From contig JAEZBA010000069.1 in NCBI GenBank assembly GCA_023430245.1, forward strand, positions 1 to 20,572: a stretch of DNA of 20,572 bases, in the 5' to 3' direction. The DNA comes from Pseudomonadota bacterium. Lineage in GTDB: Bacteria > Pseudomonadota > Alphaproteobacteria > Rhizobiales > Xanthobacteraceae. Below, one piece after another: positions 1-6,999 of this stretch (the first letter of the stretch is position 1; each line of letters opens with the position of its first letter). The translations under genes and the position numbers were made by a program. The notes under the pieces were generated by a model that was given only the letters and a program-made list of their open reading frames with translations, ran no database searches and was not told the DNA's origin.

Positions 1-680
1 ACGCTCTCGCGCAGGCACCTAGCCCACAGGCAACGCAATCCGAGTCCCCCGCATCGCAGGCCGGCGATACCAGCAAGGGGATGAGCGGCGTATGGGAATT
101 GTCCAATTCCGAACGCGACCGCGTCTGTAACCTTACCTTCAAGCCCGAGCCGGCGAGAACCGGTTCGCAGGTTGAATTCGATTCCACCTGCCGTGATGCC
201 ATTCCGGCGCTGAAGGAAGTGGAGGGCTGGAGCCTCGCCAACCATACGCTGAAGCTGATCGATGCACGTGGCCGCGCGGTGTTCGAATTCTCCGAGGTCG
301 AGATCGGCATGTTCGAGGGCGAGCGGAAAGAAGAGGGGCTCTACTTCCTGCAAACTGCGGCTTCGGCGGCGGTGTTCACACCGAAGCGCTCGGTCGAGGA
401 GATGGCGGGCGAATGGGCGATGGTGAGGGCCGACAAGCCGGTCTGCTCACTGAATTTCACCGCGACAGCGACCAAGGGCTTTGACGAGTATCGCCTGCAG
501 GTCCGGCAACCTTGCGATCCGGCAATGTCGCGGCTGAATCCGAATGTGTGGCGGCTCGACAAGGGCGAGCTTGTGCTGGTGTCCCCGAACGGTCAGACGT
601 GGCGGTTCGAGGAGCGCGAGCCGCGCAAATGGTGGCGGGTGCCGGAAGGCGGCGACCAGATCGTGCTGCAGAAGAAATAG
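1..680 (+). CDS. AprI/Inh-family metalloprotease inhibitor, two inhibitor domains, 5' end outside window
   Basis: The frame is open from position 3 and already reads ALAQAPSPQ, which looks like the end of a signal peptide with an Ala-x-Ala cleavage site. The start codon therefore lies left of the window, and the internal ATG at 81 is not the true start. Two similar beta-rich units follow: the first from GVWELSNSERDRVCNL (about 81-360), the second from MAGEWAMVRADKPVCSL (about 400-680). Each has the pair of cysteines expected to close the small barrel (CNLTF and STCRD; CSLNF and QPCDP). In the AprI/Inh family such proteins are periplasmic inhibitors of serralysin-type zinc proteases, the N-terminal strand plugging the active site. 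No protease gene is in view, so the target is unknown. The domain assignment comes from motif recognition; a different lipocalin-like secreted protein is less likely. Confidence 0.75.
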   Translation, partial: ALAQAPSPQATQSESPASQAGDTSKGMSGVWELSNSERDRVCNLTFKPEPARTGSQVEFDSTCRDAIPALKEVEGWSLANHTLKLIDARGRAVFEFSEVEIGMFEGERKEEGLYFLQTAASAAVFTPKRSVEEMAGEWAMVRADKPVCSLNFTATATKGFDEYRLQVRQPCDPAMSRLNPNVWRLDKGELVLVSPNGQTWRFEEREPRKWWRVPEGGDQIVLQKK

Positions 681-742
681 CGACCTTCTGCATCGAGGTC
701 AGGCCCCTGCACCGCGTTGCGGAGCCAGCGATATCGCCGCGT

Positions 743-1474
743 CTAAATCAGCCGCAGCCCCTTTAGACTCGCGTGGCCGTCCTTGCCGACGATGATGTGG
801 TCATGCACCGAAATCCCCAGCGGCTTGGCCACCTCCACGATCGACTGCGTCATCTGGATATCGGCGCGTGACGGTGTCGGATCGCCCGAAGGGTGATTGT
901 GCACCAGGATGATGGCGGTCGCCGATAGTTCGAGTGCGCGCTTGACCACCTCGCGCGGATAGACCGGCGTGTGATCGACCGTCCCGGTCTGCTGCACTTC
1001 GTCGGCGATCAATTGGTTGCGCTTGTCGAGGAACAGGATGCGGAACTGCTCCTTGTCGGCGAAAGCCATCGCGGTGCGGCAATAATCGAGCACGGACGAC
1101 CAGGACGACAGTACGGTGCGGGCCTTTACCTGGCCGCGCGCCAGCCGGCTGGCCGATGCGTGCACGATTTTCAACTCGGTGATGGCGGCCTCGCCAAGAC
1201 CCTTCACCTCTTTCAGCCGCGTCTCGGGAGCCCCGATGACTTCGGCAAACGAGCCGAAGGTCTCAATCAGCTTCTTGGCCAGCGGCTTCACGTCGCGCTG
1301 CGGGATGGCGCGAAACAGGATCAGCTCCAGAAGTTCGTAATCGGCCAGCGCGTCGGGGCCGGCCTCGCGGAAGCGCCCGCGCAATCGCTCGCGATGCCCG
1401 TGATAATGCGGCGTGGCATCTTCAAGGCCCGTGACAGGCCCGCCGTCGCCGCTGGATTTTTCCATTCGCCGCAT
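743..1474 (-). CDS. radC: RadC family JAMM/MPN domain protein
   Basis: This encodes a 243-residue RadC protein. An N-terminal helical part contains a helix-hairpin-helix-like segment around residues 88-97 (KEVKGLGEA). The C-terminal JAMM metalloprotease-like domain has HNHPSGDPTPSRAD at 192-205, giving zinc ligands H192, H194 and D205, with an upstream candidate Glu at 159. The family was once tied to recombinational repair, but its biochemical role is unsettled, so the name is a family label. I chose the ATG at 1474 because GAGGT lies just upstream. An ATG at 1495 would add seven residues, and one at 1465 would remove three. The gene is convergent with the inhibitor gene on its left and divergent from the secreted ABM protein on its right, and appears to be a single-gene unit. 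Confidence 0.9.
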   Translation of the reverse strand: MRRMEKSSGDGGPVTGLEDATPHYHGHRERLRGRFREAGPDALADYELLELILFRAIPQRDVKPLAKKLIETFGSFAEVIGAPETRLKEVKGLGEAAITELKIVHASASRLARGQVKARTVLSSWSSVLDYCRTAMAFADKEQFRILFLDKRNQLIADEVQQTGTVDHTPVYPREVVKRALELSATAIILVHNHPSGDPTPSRADIQMTQSIVEVAKPLGISVHDHIIVGKDGHASLKGLRLI

Positions 1475-1645
1475 ATGACCTCGCGTCCCAAGCATGACGC
1501 GATTGCGCTCATTTGCAATGCGGAAATGATCGGGGATGCCGCGATGTGGAGGGACCGGGCCGTTTCTTCAGGCTGGAAAATTGTCTAGGCTTCGATCGAG
1601 CCGGAGCCGGCTGACGCCGCCGATTGGCGACCGGGAGGAAGGGCC

Positions 1646-2353
1646 ATGACGATACGCGGGTTCGCTTTTGCGTTGCTGCTGTCAGGCATCGGCGCCGTGC
1701 AGGCCCAGACGCCAGCGCCGCAGGGAGGCCTGCCGCCGGGCTCGCAGCCGGCATTGGGCGATTGGGTGATCGCCTATATCGAGGTGGCGCCGGGAAGCGA
1801 AGCGAAAGCGCTTGCGGCGCTGAAGGCGCTCAAAGCAGCCAGCGCGAAGGACAATGGCTTCCAGTCGATGATCGTGCTTCAGCGCAACGGCCAGCCCAAT
1901 CATTTTGCACTGATCGAGCATTGGAAAGATAACAAGACCAGAGCGGCTCATGCCGATCAGCCGCATGTGAAGGCGGCGCGCGAAGCCCTGCAGGCCATCG
2001 AGACCGCGCCCTATGACGAGCGGCCGCATCGGGAGCTCTCGACCGGCCAGAACAATCCCGGTGGAACGATCTACGCGGTCACGCACGTCGATTTTGTGCC
2101 GGCATTTCGTCAGCAGGGCGAGGAGATGCTGCAGGACTTCGCCTTCGAAGGGCGTCGCACCGATGGCAACGCCCGCTTCGATGTATTCACGCAGGCCAGC
2201 CGCCCGAACCACATGACGCTGGTCGCGGTGTGGAACAACCTCGAAGCGTGGAAACGCCATACAGCCACGGCGTCGACCAAGGAATTTCGTCAGAAATTGC
2301 TGCCGAAAAGCGGCAGTCTCTACGATGAGCGGCTCTATCGCGCGGTGAACTGA
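1646..2353 (+). CDS. Secreted protein with two antibiotic biosynthesis monooxygenase (ABM)-like domains
   Basis: This 235-residue protein has a signal peptide (residues 1-20, cut near VQA/QTPAP) and two ferredoxin-like alpha/beta units. Unit one is about residues 34-125 and unit two about 133-235. They look like an internal duplication: each contains a PNH(F/M).L(I/V)..W strand and ends with a YDER motif. ABM-fold proteins include cofactor-free quinol monooxygenases and haem-degrading enzymes, and most are single-domain, cytoplasmic dimers. Here the two units could form a pseudo-dimer in one chain in the periplasm. The start is supported by GGGAGGAA at 1633-1640, five bases before the ATG. 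It has its own divergent upstream region against radC and is convergent with the methionine aminopeptidase gene. The enzymatic activity is not predictable from the sequence. Confidence 0.75.
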   Translation: MTIRGFAFALLLSGIGAVQAQTPAPQGGLPPGSQPALGDWVIAYIEVAPGSEAKALAALKALKAASAKDNGFQSMIVLQRNGQPNHFALIEHWKDNKTRAAHADQPHVKAAREALQAIETAPYDERPHRELSTGQNNPGGTIYAVTHVDFVPAFRQQGEEMLQDFAFEGRRTDGNARFDVFTQASRPNHMTLVAVWNNLEAWKRHTATASTKEFRQKLLPKSGSLYDERLYRAVN

Positions 2354-2378
2354 TGCGTTCGCCGCGAGGGCGGCCGCG

Positions 2379-3209
2379 TCATCCCTTTACGGCATAAGGC
2401 GGCTTGTCGAGTCCTTTGGGGGACAGCGTGAAAATCTCGGCGCCGTCAGCGGTGACGCCGACGGTGTGTTCGAACTGGGCGGAGAGAGAACGGTCGCGCG
2501 TGACCGCGGTCCAGCCGTCCGACAGCACCTTCACATGCGGGCGGCCGAGATTGATCATCGGCTCGACGGTGAAGAACATGCCGGGCCTCAGCACGGTGCC
2601 TTCGCCGGCGCGCCCGACATGCACGATATTGGGCTCGTCGTGGAACAGGCGCCCGAGCCCGTGCCCGCAGAAATCGCGCACCACGCTCATATGCTGGGCC
2701 TCGACGAAGGACTGGATGGCGGCGCCGATATCGCCGGTGGTGCCGCCCGGCTTGATCGCGGCGATACCGCGCATCATCGAGTCGAAGGTCACGTCGATCA
2801 GCCGCTCGGCCCGTCGCGGGATCTCGCCGACCGCATACATCCGGCTCGAATCGCCGTGCCAGCCGTCAACGATCAGCGTGACGTCGATATTGACGATATC
2901 GCCTTCCTTCATCGGCTTGTCGCCGGGAATGCCGTGACAGACGACGTGGTTGATGGAGGTGCAGGTGGACTTGCGATAGCCGCGATACATCAGCGTCGCA
3001 GGCATCGCGCCGTGATCCATCGCGAAGTCATGCACCAGCCGGTCGATGCGTTCGGTCGGAACGCCGGGGCGCACCTCGGGAACCAGCATATCGAGGCATT
3101 CGGCGACCAGGCGGCCGGCCTTGCGCATACCGGCGAATGCCTCCGCCTTATGCAATTTGATCTGTCCGGTCTTGCGCATCGGCGCAAGGGCCGCATCGAC
3201 GTAATTCAT
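2379..3209 (-). CDS. map: Type I methionine aminopeptidase
   Basis: This 276-residue enzyme removes the initiator methionine from nascent proteins in the cytoplasm. All metal and catalytic residues of the pita-bread fold are visible: D109 (NIDVT), D120 (HGDSS), H183 (CGHGLGR), E216 (FTVEPM) and E247 (QFEHT), plus H92 in the CHGIPGD segment. Length matches the family (about 260-280). I chose the ATG at 3209, giving MNYVDAALAPMRKTGQ, because the sequence upstream of it (KNPPPPRPC) does not resemble the family N-terminus. A start at 3242 would add eleven residues. A weak GAGG sits near the chosen start. The gene is followed convergently by the ABM gene with only 25 bp between stops. Genomes of this group often carry more than one map copy, so this need not be the essential one. 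Confidence 0.93.
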   Translation of the reverse strand: MNYVDAALAPMRKTGQIKLHKAEAFAGMRKAGRLVAECLDMLVPEVRPGVPTERIDRLVHDFAMDHGAMPATLMYRGYRKSTCTSINHVVCHGIPGDKPMKEGDIVNIDVTLIVDGWHGDSSRMYAVGEIPRRAERLIDVTFDSMMRGIAAIKPGGTTGDIGAAIQSFVEAQHMSVVRDFCGHGLGRLFHDEPNIVHVGRAGEGTVLRPGMFFTVEPMINLGRPHVKVLSDGWTAVTRDRSLSAQFEHTVGVTADGAEIFTLSPKGLDKPPYAVKG

Positions 3210-3320
3210 GCAGGGCCTCGGGGGAGGGGGATTTTTTCGCAATGTATGCGATCGGACCGGCGATGCAAGTTTGCGGCCGGATGGCTGCCCTTCCCAAGGC
3301 TCAGGCCAAAAAAACCGCCG

Positions 3321-4304
3321 TTATCGCACGAAATCGCCGCCGAGATCGTCCTCGATATGCACGCGGATGATTTCGTCGAAGGAGGATTCGGCGGTAAATC
3401 CGAGTTGGCGGGCGCGGGTGCAATCGAACCGGCTGGGCCAGCCTTCGACGATCTTCATGATGAAGGGATCTGGCTTTGGCTTGACGCGGTCGGCGACCCG
3501 GTCGCCCGCGACCCGCCGCAGCGCCGCCAGTTGCTCGCCGACCGTGCAGCAGACGCCCGGCATCGTCATGTTGATGCGGTGACCGAGCTGCTCCGGCGTC
3601 AGCGTTGCCGCGTGCACGAGAAACCCTGCCGCCGCACGCGGCGAGGCATGCGTGTTGGTGACGTCCTCCGTCACCGGCAGCGTCGCCTCAAGGCCCGCAA
3701 GCGGTTCGCGGATGATGCCGGAATAGAAGCCCGAGGCCGCGAGGTTCGGCTTGCCCGGACGCACGGTGATGCCGCACAGCCGGACGCCGACGCCGTCAAG
3801 AAAGCCGCGGCGGTTGTAATCGGCGAGCAGCGTCTCACAGATCACCTTGTGCGCGCCGTAGCTGGTGAGCGGAGTGAGGACGAAGTCGTCCGGGATCGAG
3901 GGCGGGAACGGCGCGCCGTAGACGGCGATGGAGGATGTGTAGATCACCTTCGGCTTGTAGCCGTCGCCGGTCTTGCGGATCGCCTCCAGCAGATTGCGGG
4001 TGCCGTCGAGATTGGCGCGATAGCCGGCTTCGAAATCGGTCTCGGATCCGCCGGATGGAATCGCGGCGAGGTGAAAGACCACGTCCGGCCGGTCCCGCAC
4101 CAGTTCTTCCGCCACGCCCGGGGCTGCAAGATCGGCGGTCTTCAGAACGGCCTTGGCGGCAAGCCCGTCCGGTGCCTGCGGCGGAGAAATGTCGGTGAGC
4201 GTAAGGGTGTCGATCACCTGGCCGTTCAGGCCGCCGTCGCGTGCGAGTCGCTGCAGCAGCTTGCGGCCGATCATGCCCGCTGCGCCGGTGATGAGAACAT
4301 GCAT
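3321..4304 (-). CDS. denD: D-erythronate dehydrogenase-like NAD-dependent epimerase/dehydratase family protein
   Basis: This is a 327-residue extended short-chain dehydrogenase. The nucleotide-binding motif GAAGMIG is at 7-13, the catalytic Ser at 124-125 (YTSSIAVYG), and the YxxxK pair is Y149/K153 (SYGAHK). The HLAAIPSGGSETDFEAGY stretch and the C-terminal SRFDCTRARQLGF region resemble DenD, which oxidises D-erythronate to 2-oxo-erythronate. Its usual partners (isomerase OtnI, kinase OtnK, aldolase OtnC) are absent from the window, so the real substrate may be another aldonic acid. The ATG at 4304 is preferred over upstream codons because it starts exactly at the family N-terminus (MHVLITGAAG); the upstream extension is Arg-rich shadow sequence. 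The gene begins 11 bp after the small secreted protein gene and is the last of the minus-strand cluster. Confidence 0.82.
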   Translation of the reverse strand: MHVLITGAAGMIGRKLLQRLARDGGLNGQVIDTLTLTDISPPQAPDGLAAKAVLKTADLAAPGVAEELVRDRPDVVFHLAAIPSGGSETDFEAGYRANLDGTRNLLEAIRKTGDGYKPKVIYTSSIAVYGAPFPPSIPDDFVLTPLTSYGAHKVICETLLADYNRRGFLDGVGVRLCGITVRPGKPNLAASGFYSGIIREPLAGLEATLPVTEDVTNTHASPRAAAGFLVHAATLTPEQLGHRINMTMPGVCCTVGEQLAALRRVAGDRVADRVKPKPDPFIMKIVEGWPSRFDCTRARQLGFTAESSFDEIIRVHIEDDLGGDFVR

Positions 4305-4315
4305 GTTGAATTCCG

Positions 4316-4639
4316 TCAGCAGTAGGAAACGCCGTCGAGCACGGCGCAGTCGCGCTTGTGCGGCGCGTTTGGATCGTCGAGCGGGACCGAACCGCGGCCG
4401 GATGGCGATCCGACAAACACGCCGGGCCCGACGCGCACGGAATCCTTGTGCCCGATATGCACGCTTGGATGCGCGGCATTCGAGGAGCGGGTCCCGTCCG
4501 GCCATATGATCGCATCGCCCGCGAAAATGCCGGTACGCCCGTCATCGCAGATCACGGCATTGCCGTTGCGCTTGCAATTGGCTGCGAGCGCCAGACTTGG
4601 CGCAAGCGCGAGCAGCATCGCGATGGGGACGAGACGCAT
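4316..4639 (-). CDS. Small secreted four-cysteine protein of unknown function
   Basis: This 107-residue protein has a clear signal peptide (MRLVPIAMLLALAPSLALA, cut before ANC). The mature part of about 88 residues has four cysteines, two near the start (ANCKRNG, AVICDDG) and two at the very end (KRDC, VSYC), suggesting two disulfides. The middle is rich in Gly, Pro, Asp and Ser (WPDGTRSSNAAHPSVHIGHK, VGPGVFVG) with no catalytic motif I recognise. An SD-like GGAGAG lies five bases before the ATG. It sits 23 bp after the SDR stop and 11 bp before denD, in the same direction, so it is probably cotranscribed with them. Its placement in a metabolic operon is unexplained. It could bind ligand in the periplasm or simply be a passenger. 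Confidence 0.72.
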   Translation of the reverse strand: MRLVPIAMLLALAPSLALAANCKRNGNAVICDDGRTGIFAGDAIIWPDGTRSSNAAHPSVHIGHKDSVRVGPGVFVGSPSGRGSVPLDDPNAPHKRDCAVLDGVSYC

Positions 4640-4662
4640 GGAACTCTCCGGGCGGCCGAACC

Positions 4663-5421
4663 CTACAACGCCAGCCCGCCGTCGACCAGATGCGCCTGTC
4701 CTGTGATGTAGAGCGATTCATCCGAGGCAAGGAATAGCGCAAGCGCTGCTACTTCGGGTGCCGTGCCCAACCGGCCCATCGGCTGGCGGTCGACAAAGGA
4801 TTGCCGGGCTGCTTCGAGCGCTTGTCCCGAATTTGCCGCGAGCGCTTCGATCCGCCCCTCGAGCGACGGCGACTCGATCGTGCCCGGACAGATGGCGTTG
4901 CAACGGATACCCTGCTTGATGAAATCGATGGCGACCGCCTTGGTCAGCCCGATCACCGCCGCTTTCGAGGCGCCATAGACGTAGCGGTTCGGCAATCCCG
5001 TAACCGACGAGGCGACCGAGGAGATGTTGACGATCGATCCGCCGCCTTTCGCGAGCATCGCCGGCAGGAACGCGCGGATGGTCCGATGCATCGATTTGAC
5101 ATTGAGATCGAACGAGAAGTCCCAATCCGCGTCGGTGCAGTCGAGGACGGTGCCGTGATGCACGAAGCCCGCACAATTCACCAGAATATCGGTGCTGCCA
5201 TAATCCCGCTCGACGTCGCGGGCCAATGCCGCGATCGCCACATCGGAGCGGACGTCCAGCGCCAGCGACCGTTCTGTTGAAAGCCCTGCCAGCTTGGCCG
5301 CGTCAAGATCGCTCGCGATGACGCGAGCGCCCTCTGCGGCAAAGGCTTCAGCGATCGCGCGTCCGATACCTTGCCCGGCAGCAGTGACAACGGCGGTCTT
5401 GTTCGACAGACGGCCGGTCAT
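4663..5421 (-). CDS. SDR family oxidoreductase, BDH2/DHRS6-like
   Basis: This 252-residue classical short-chain dehydrogenase has the cofactor motif TAAGQGIG (13-20), NCAG (82-85), catalytic Ser 134-135 (NISSVASS) and Y149/K153 (YGASK). The FVHHGTVLDC...DWDFS block, the SSVASSV.G..NR.VY segment and QGIRCN..CPGT..PSL closely match what I recall of animal BDH2/DHRS6, described as a cytosolic (R)-3-hydroxybutyrate dehydrogenase and later as a 4-oxo-proline reductase. Bacterial relatives include 2-keto-3-deoxy-L-fuconate dehydrogenases, which fits a neighbouring sugar-acid dehydratase. R146 (PNR) and the Arg in PSLEGR are candidate substrate-carboxylate contacts. The ATG overlaps the GNAT stop by 4 nt (ATGA), so translation is probably coupled. 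The substrate is inferred only as a small hydroxy or keto acid. Confidence 0.85.
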   Translation of the reverse strand: MTGRLSNKTAVVTAAGQGIGRAIAEAFAAEGARVIASDLDAAKLAGLSTERSLALDVRSDVAIAALARDVERDYGSTDILVNCAGFVHHGTVLDCTDADWDFSFDLNVKSMHRTIRAFLPAMLAKGGGSIVNISSVASSVTGLPNRYVYGASKAAVIGLTKAVAIDFIKQGIRCNAICPGTIESPSLEGRIEALAANSGQALEAARQSFVDRQPMGRLGTAPEVAALALFLASDESLYITGQAHLVDGGLAL

Positions 5422-6092
5422 GGCAACGACTTCGGCGCCATGAAAGACGCGAGGCTGGCTGTTTGCCGCCCGTCAGGATCGAAATTCGTCGGCGCGAGCC
5501 AGCGCTCGAATGCGACCCTCCGGTCAGGCCATTCAGAATCGATGATCGAGAACCATGCAGTGTCGCGGTTCTTGCCCTTGACGATCATGTGCTGCCGGAA
5601 AATTCCTTCGAATTTAAAACCGTAACGCTCTGCGGCTCGACGCGAGGCCGCATTCAGTGCGTGGCATTTCCATTCATAGCGCCGATAGCCGAGCGTATCA
5701 AATGCGTAGCGGGCAAGCAGATATTGCGCCTCGGTGCCGAGCGGTGTGCGTTGCAGCGCCGGCGCGTAGGCGATGTGACCGACCTCGATCACGCCCATAT
5801 CGGGGCGAATAGCCATCAGTGCCGCAATACCCACTGCGCGGTCATCCGGGGCAACGACAGCGTAGACATACGGGTCATCGAGGGTTGCGCGTCCGGTGAG
5901 CCAACTTTGGAACGCGCTCTCATCCTCGAACGGACCATATGGCATGTAGTCCCACATCGTCGGCGCCGCGCTCATGGCCTCCCAGAGGGAAGCGCCGTGC
6001 CGGACGGGATCGAGTTTCTCGACCCGGCCGTATCGTCCCGTCAGTACGACCGACCCCGGCCGTGCCGCGCCAGTGTATACGAGGTCTGTCAC
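5418..6092 (-). CDS. GNAT family N-acetyltransferase (RimJ/RimL-like)
   Basis: This encodes a 224-residue acetyltransferase starting at GTG (6092). The start is set by a 4-nt GTGA overlap with the stop of the upstream lyase gene; longer readings of the frame run into Arg-rich shadow of that gene. Features of the fold include a substrate-side segment with SAAPTMWDYMPYGPFEDES and core strands GIAALMAIRPDMGVIEVGHI. The acetyl-CoA loop region is LQRTPLGTEAQYLL, and the family signature NAASRRAAERYGFKFEGIFRQH follows. It resembles the broad RimJ/RimL-type set acting on ribosomal proteins, amino acids or small amines. The target cannot be told from sequence. Lying between a lyase-fold protein and a dehydrogenase with overlapping codons on both sides, it may act on a pathway intermediate or modify a pathway enzyme. 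Confidence 0.82.
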   Translation of the reverse strand: MTDLVYTGAARPGSVVLTGRYGRVEKLDPVRHGASLWEAMSAAPTMWDYMPYGPFEDESAFQSWLTGRATLDDPYVYAVVAPDDRAVGIAALMAIRPDMGVIEVGHIAYAPALQRTPLGTEAQYLLARYAFDTLGYRRYEWKCHALNAASRRAAERYGFKFEGIFRQHMIVKGKNRDTAWFSIIDSEWPDRRVAFERWLAPTNFDPDGRQTASLASFMAPKSLP

Positions 6093-6931
6093 GCCGCCGG
6101 CCGCTTGGCGCGGTCCTCGCGGAAGAGCGCGTTCAGGTCCGCCGCAGGCGCTGCGTCCGCGAAGCCGCCGAAGCAGCCACCGTCGGCGAGCTGCCGGGCG
6201 GCACGGATGAAGCCGCCCCATGCGGACCGCGCCAGCGACCCGCCCACACTGATGCGCCGCGCGCCGAGCGCGGCGATGTCCTTCACGGTCAGGTCGCTTG
6301 GCCATCCGATCAGGACGTTGACCGGCTTTGGCGCCACCGCCTTCACCACCGTTTCAATCTCCTCGCGGGTCCGGATGCCGGGTGCATAGAGGCAGTCGGC
6401 GCCGGCCTCTGCGAATGCCTTGAGCCGCCGCAAAGTCTCATCCATGTCGGGACGTCCGCGAATGAAGCCCTCGGTGCGCGCGGTCAGCATCACGTCCTCG
6501 CCGGCCTTGTCGATGGCGGCGCGCGCCGCCGTGCTGCGGGCAAGGGCGAGATCGAACGGATAGAGCGGATTGGCCTTGTCGCCGGTCGAATCCTCGATCG
6601 ACAGTCCGGCGACGCCGGTTTTCACGCACAGCGTCACGCTCTCCGCGACTCCTTCGGGATCGTCCGCGTAGCCGCCCTCGAAATCCGCATTGAACGGAAC
6701 GTCGCTGGCCGCGACGAGTTCGGCGATATGCGCCAGCATGAGATCGCGCGGTACGGCGCCGTCGGCATAGCCTGCAGCGAAGGCGTAGCCGAGGCTCGTG
6801 GTCGCCAGCGCCTTGAAGCCGAGATGCTGCAGATAGCGTGTGCTGCCAACGTCCCAGGGATTTGGAATGACGAAGCATCCGCTGTCATGAAGCTTTCGGA
6901 AGGTGCGGCGCTTGTCGGCGGTCGATGGCAT
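6089..6931 (-). CDS. Isocitrate lyase/PEP mutase superfamily protein
   Basis: This 280-residue TIM-barrel protein belongs to the ICL/PEP mutase superfamily, whose members make or break C-C or C-P bonds next to a 2-oxo acid, usually with Mg2+. Visible motifs are NPWDVGS (24-30), the acidic DFEGGY (83-88), GLSIEDS (109-115) and TARTE (150-154). The catalytic KKCGH loop of true isocitrate and methylisocitrate lyases is absent: after IEDS comes TGDKANPLYPF. It therefore belongs to the common but uncharacterised subgroup also annotated as carboxyvinyl-carboxyphosphonate phosphorylmutase or oxaloacetate decarboxylase-like. The start ATG at 6931 matches the family N-terminus, and the upstream extension is unlike it. 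It leads the tight five-gene group, separated by 253 bp from dctM, and that gap could hold its own promoter. A lyase step on a 2-keto acid is the natural guess. Confidence 0.82.
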   Translation of the reverse strand: MPSTADKRRTFRKLHDSGCFVIPNPWDVGSTRYLQHLGFKALATTSLGYAFAAGYADGAVPRDLMLAHIAELVAASDVPFNADFEGGYADDPEGVAESVTLCVKTGVAGLSIEDSTGDKANPLYPFDLALARSTAARAAIDKAGEDVMLTARTEGFIRGRPDMDETLRRLKAFAEAGADCLYAPGIRTREEIETVVKAVAPKPVNVLIGWPSDLTVKDIAALGARRISVGGSLARSAWGGFIRAARQLADGGCFGGFADAAPAADLNALFREDRAKRPAA

Positions 6932-6963
6932 GCTGGGATCCGGGCTCGAGACTTTGAAGACGC

Positions 6964-6999
6964 ATTGTGGGTCAGCAGGAGCGGTTGTTAAACCACAAT
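6964..6999. promoter_or_regulatory. Inverted repeat with GntR/FadR-like core upstream of the lyase gene
   Basis: The outer arms ATTGTGG (6964-6970) and CCACAAT (6993-6999) are perfect inverted repeats. Inside lies a second palindrome, GGTT-GTTA-AACC (6983-6994). The stretch TTGTTAAACCA (6985-6995) matches TNGTNNNACNA, the half-symmetric core described for FadR-type GntR regulators. It lies 33-68 bp before the ATG at 6931, a sensible place for an operator. The pattern has only six fixed bases, so a chance match in 20 kb is expected; its position and the nested symmetry are what make it notable. Confidence 0.35.

Noticed and set aside
1509..1529. TCATTT/AAATGA inverted repeat between radC and the ABM gene
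   Set aside because: The arms are six bases and AT-rich with a nine-base spacer, no promoter element is placed sensibly around it, and it is compatible with chance.
2354..2378. CGCC/GGCG inverted repeat between the convergent ABM and map genes as a shared terminator
   Set aside because: The stem is only four pairs and neither strand has a following T run.
2466..4325. Open frame of 619 codons on the plus strand
   Set aside because: It is antisense to both map and denD, which carry complete catalytic motifs. The composition is that of a shadow frame.
6089..6931. Annotation as isocitrate lyase or methylisocitrate lyase
   Set aside because: The KKCGH catalytic loop is absent. Only superfamily membership is supported.
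5939..6991. Open frame of 350 codons on the plus strand
   Set aside because: It runs antisense across the lyase gene and part of the GNAT gene and shows no recognisable domain.
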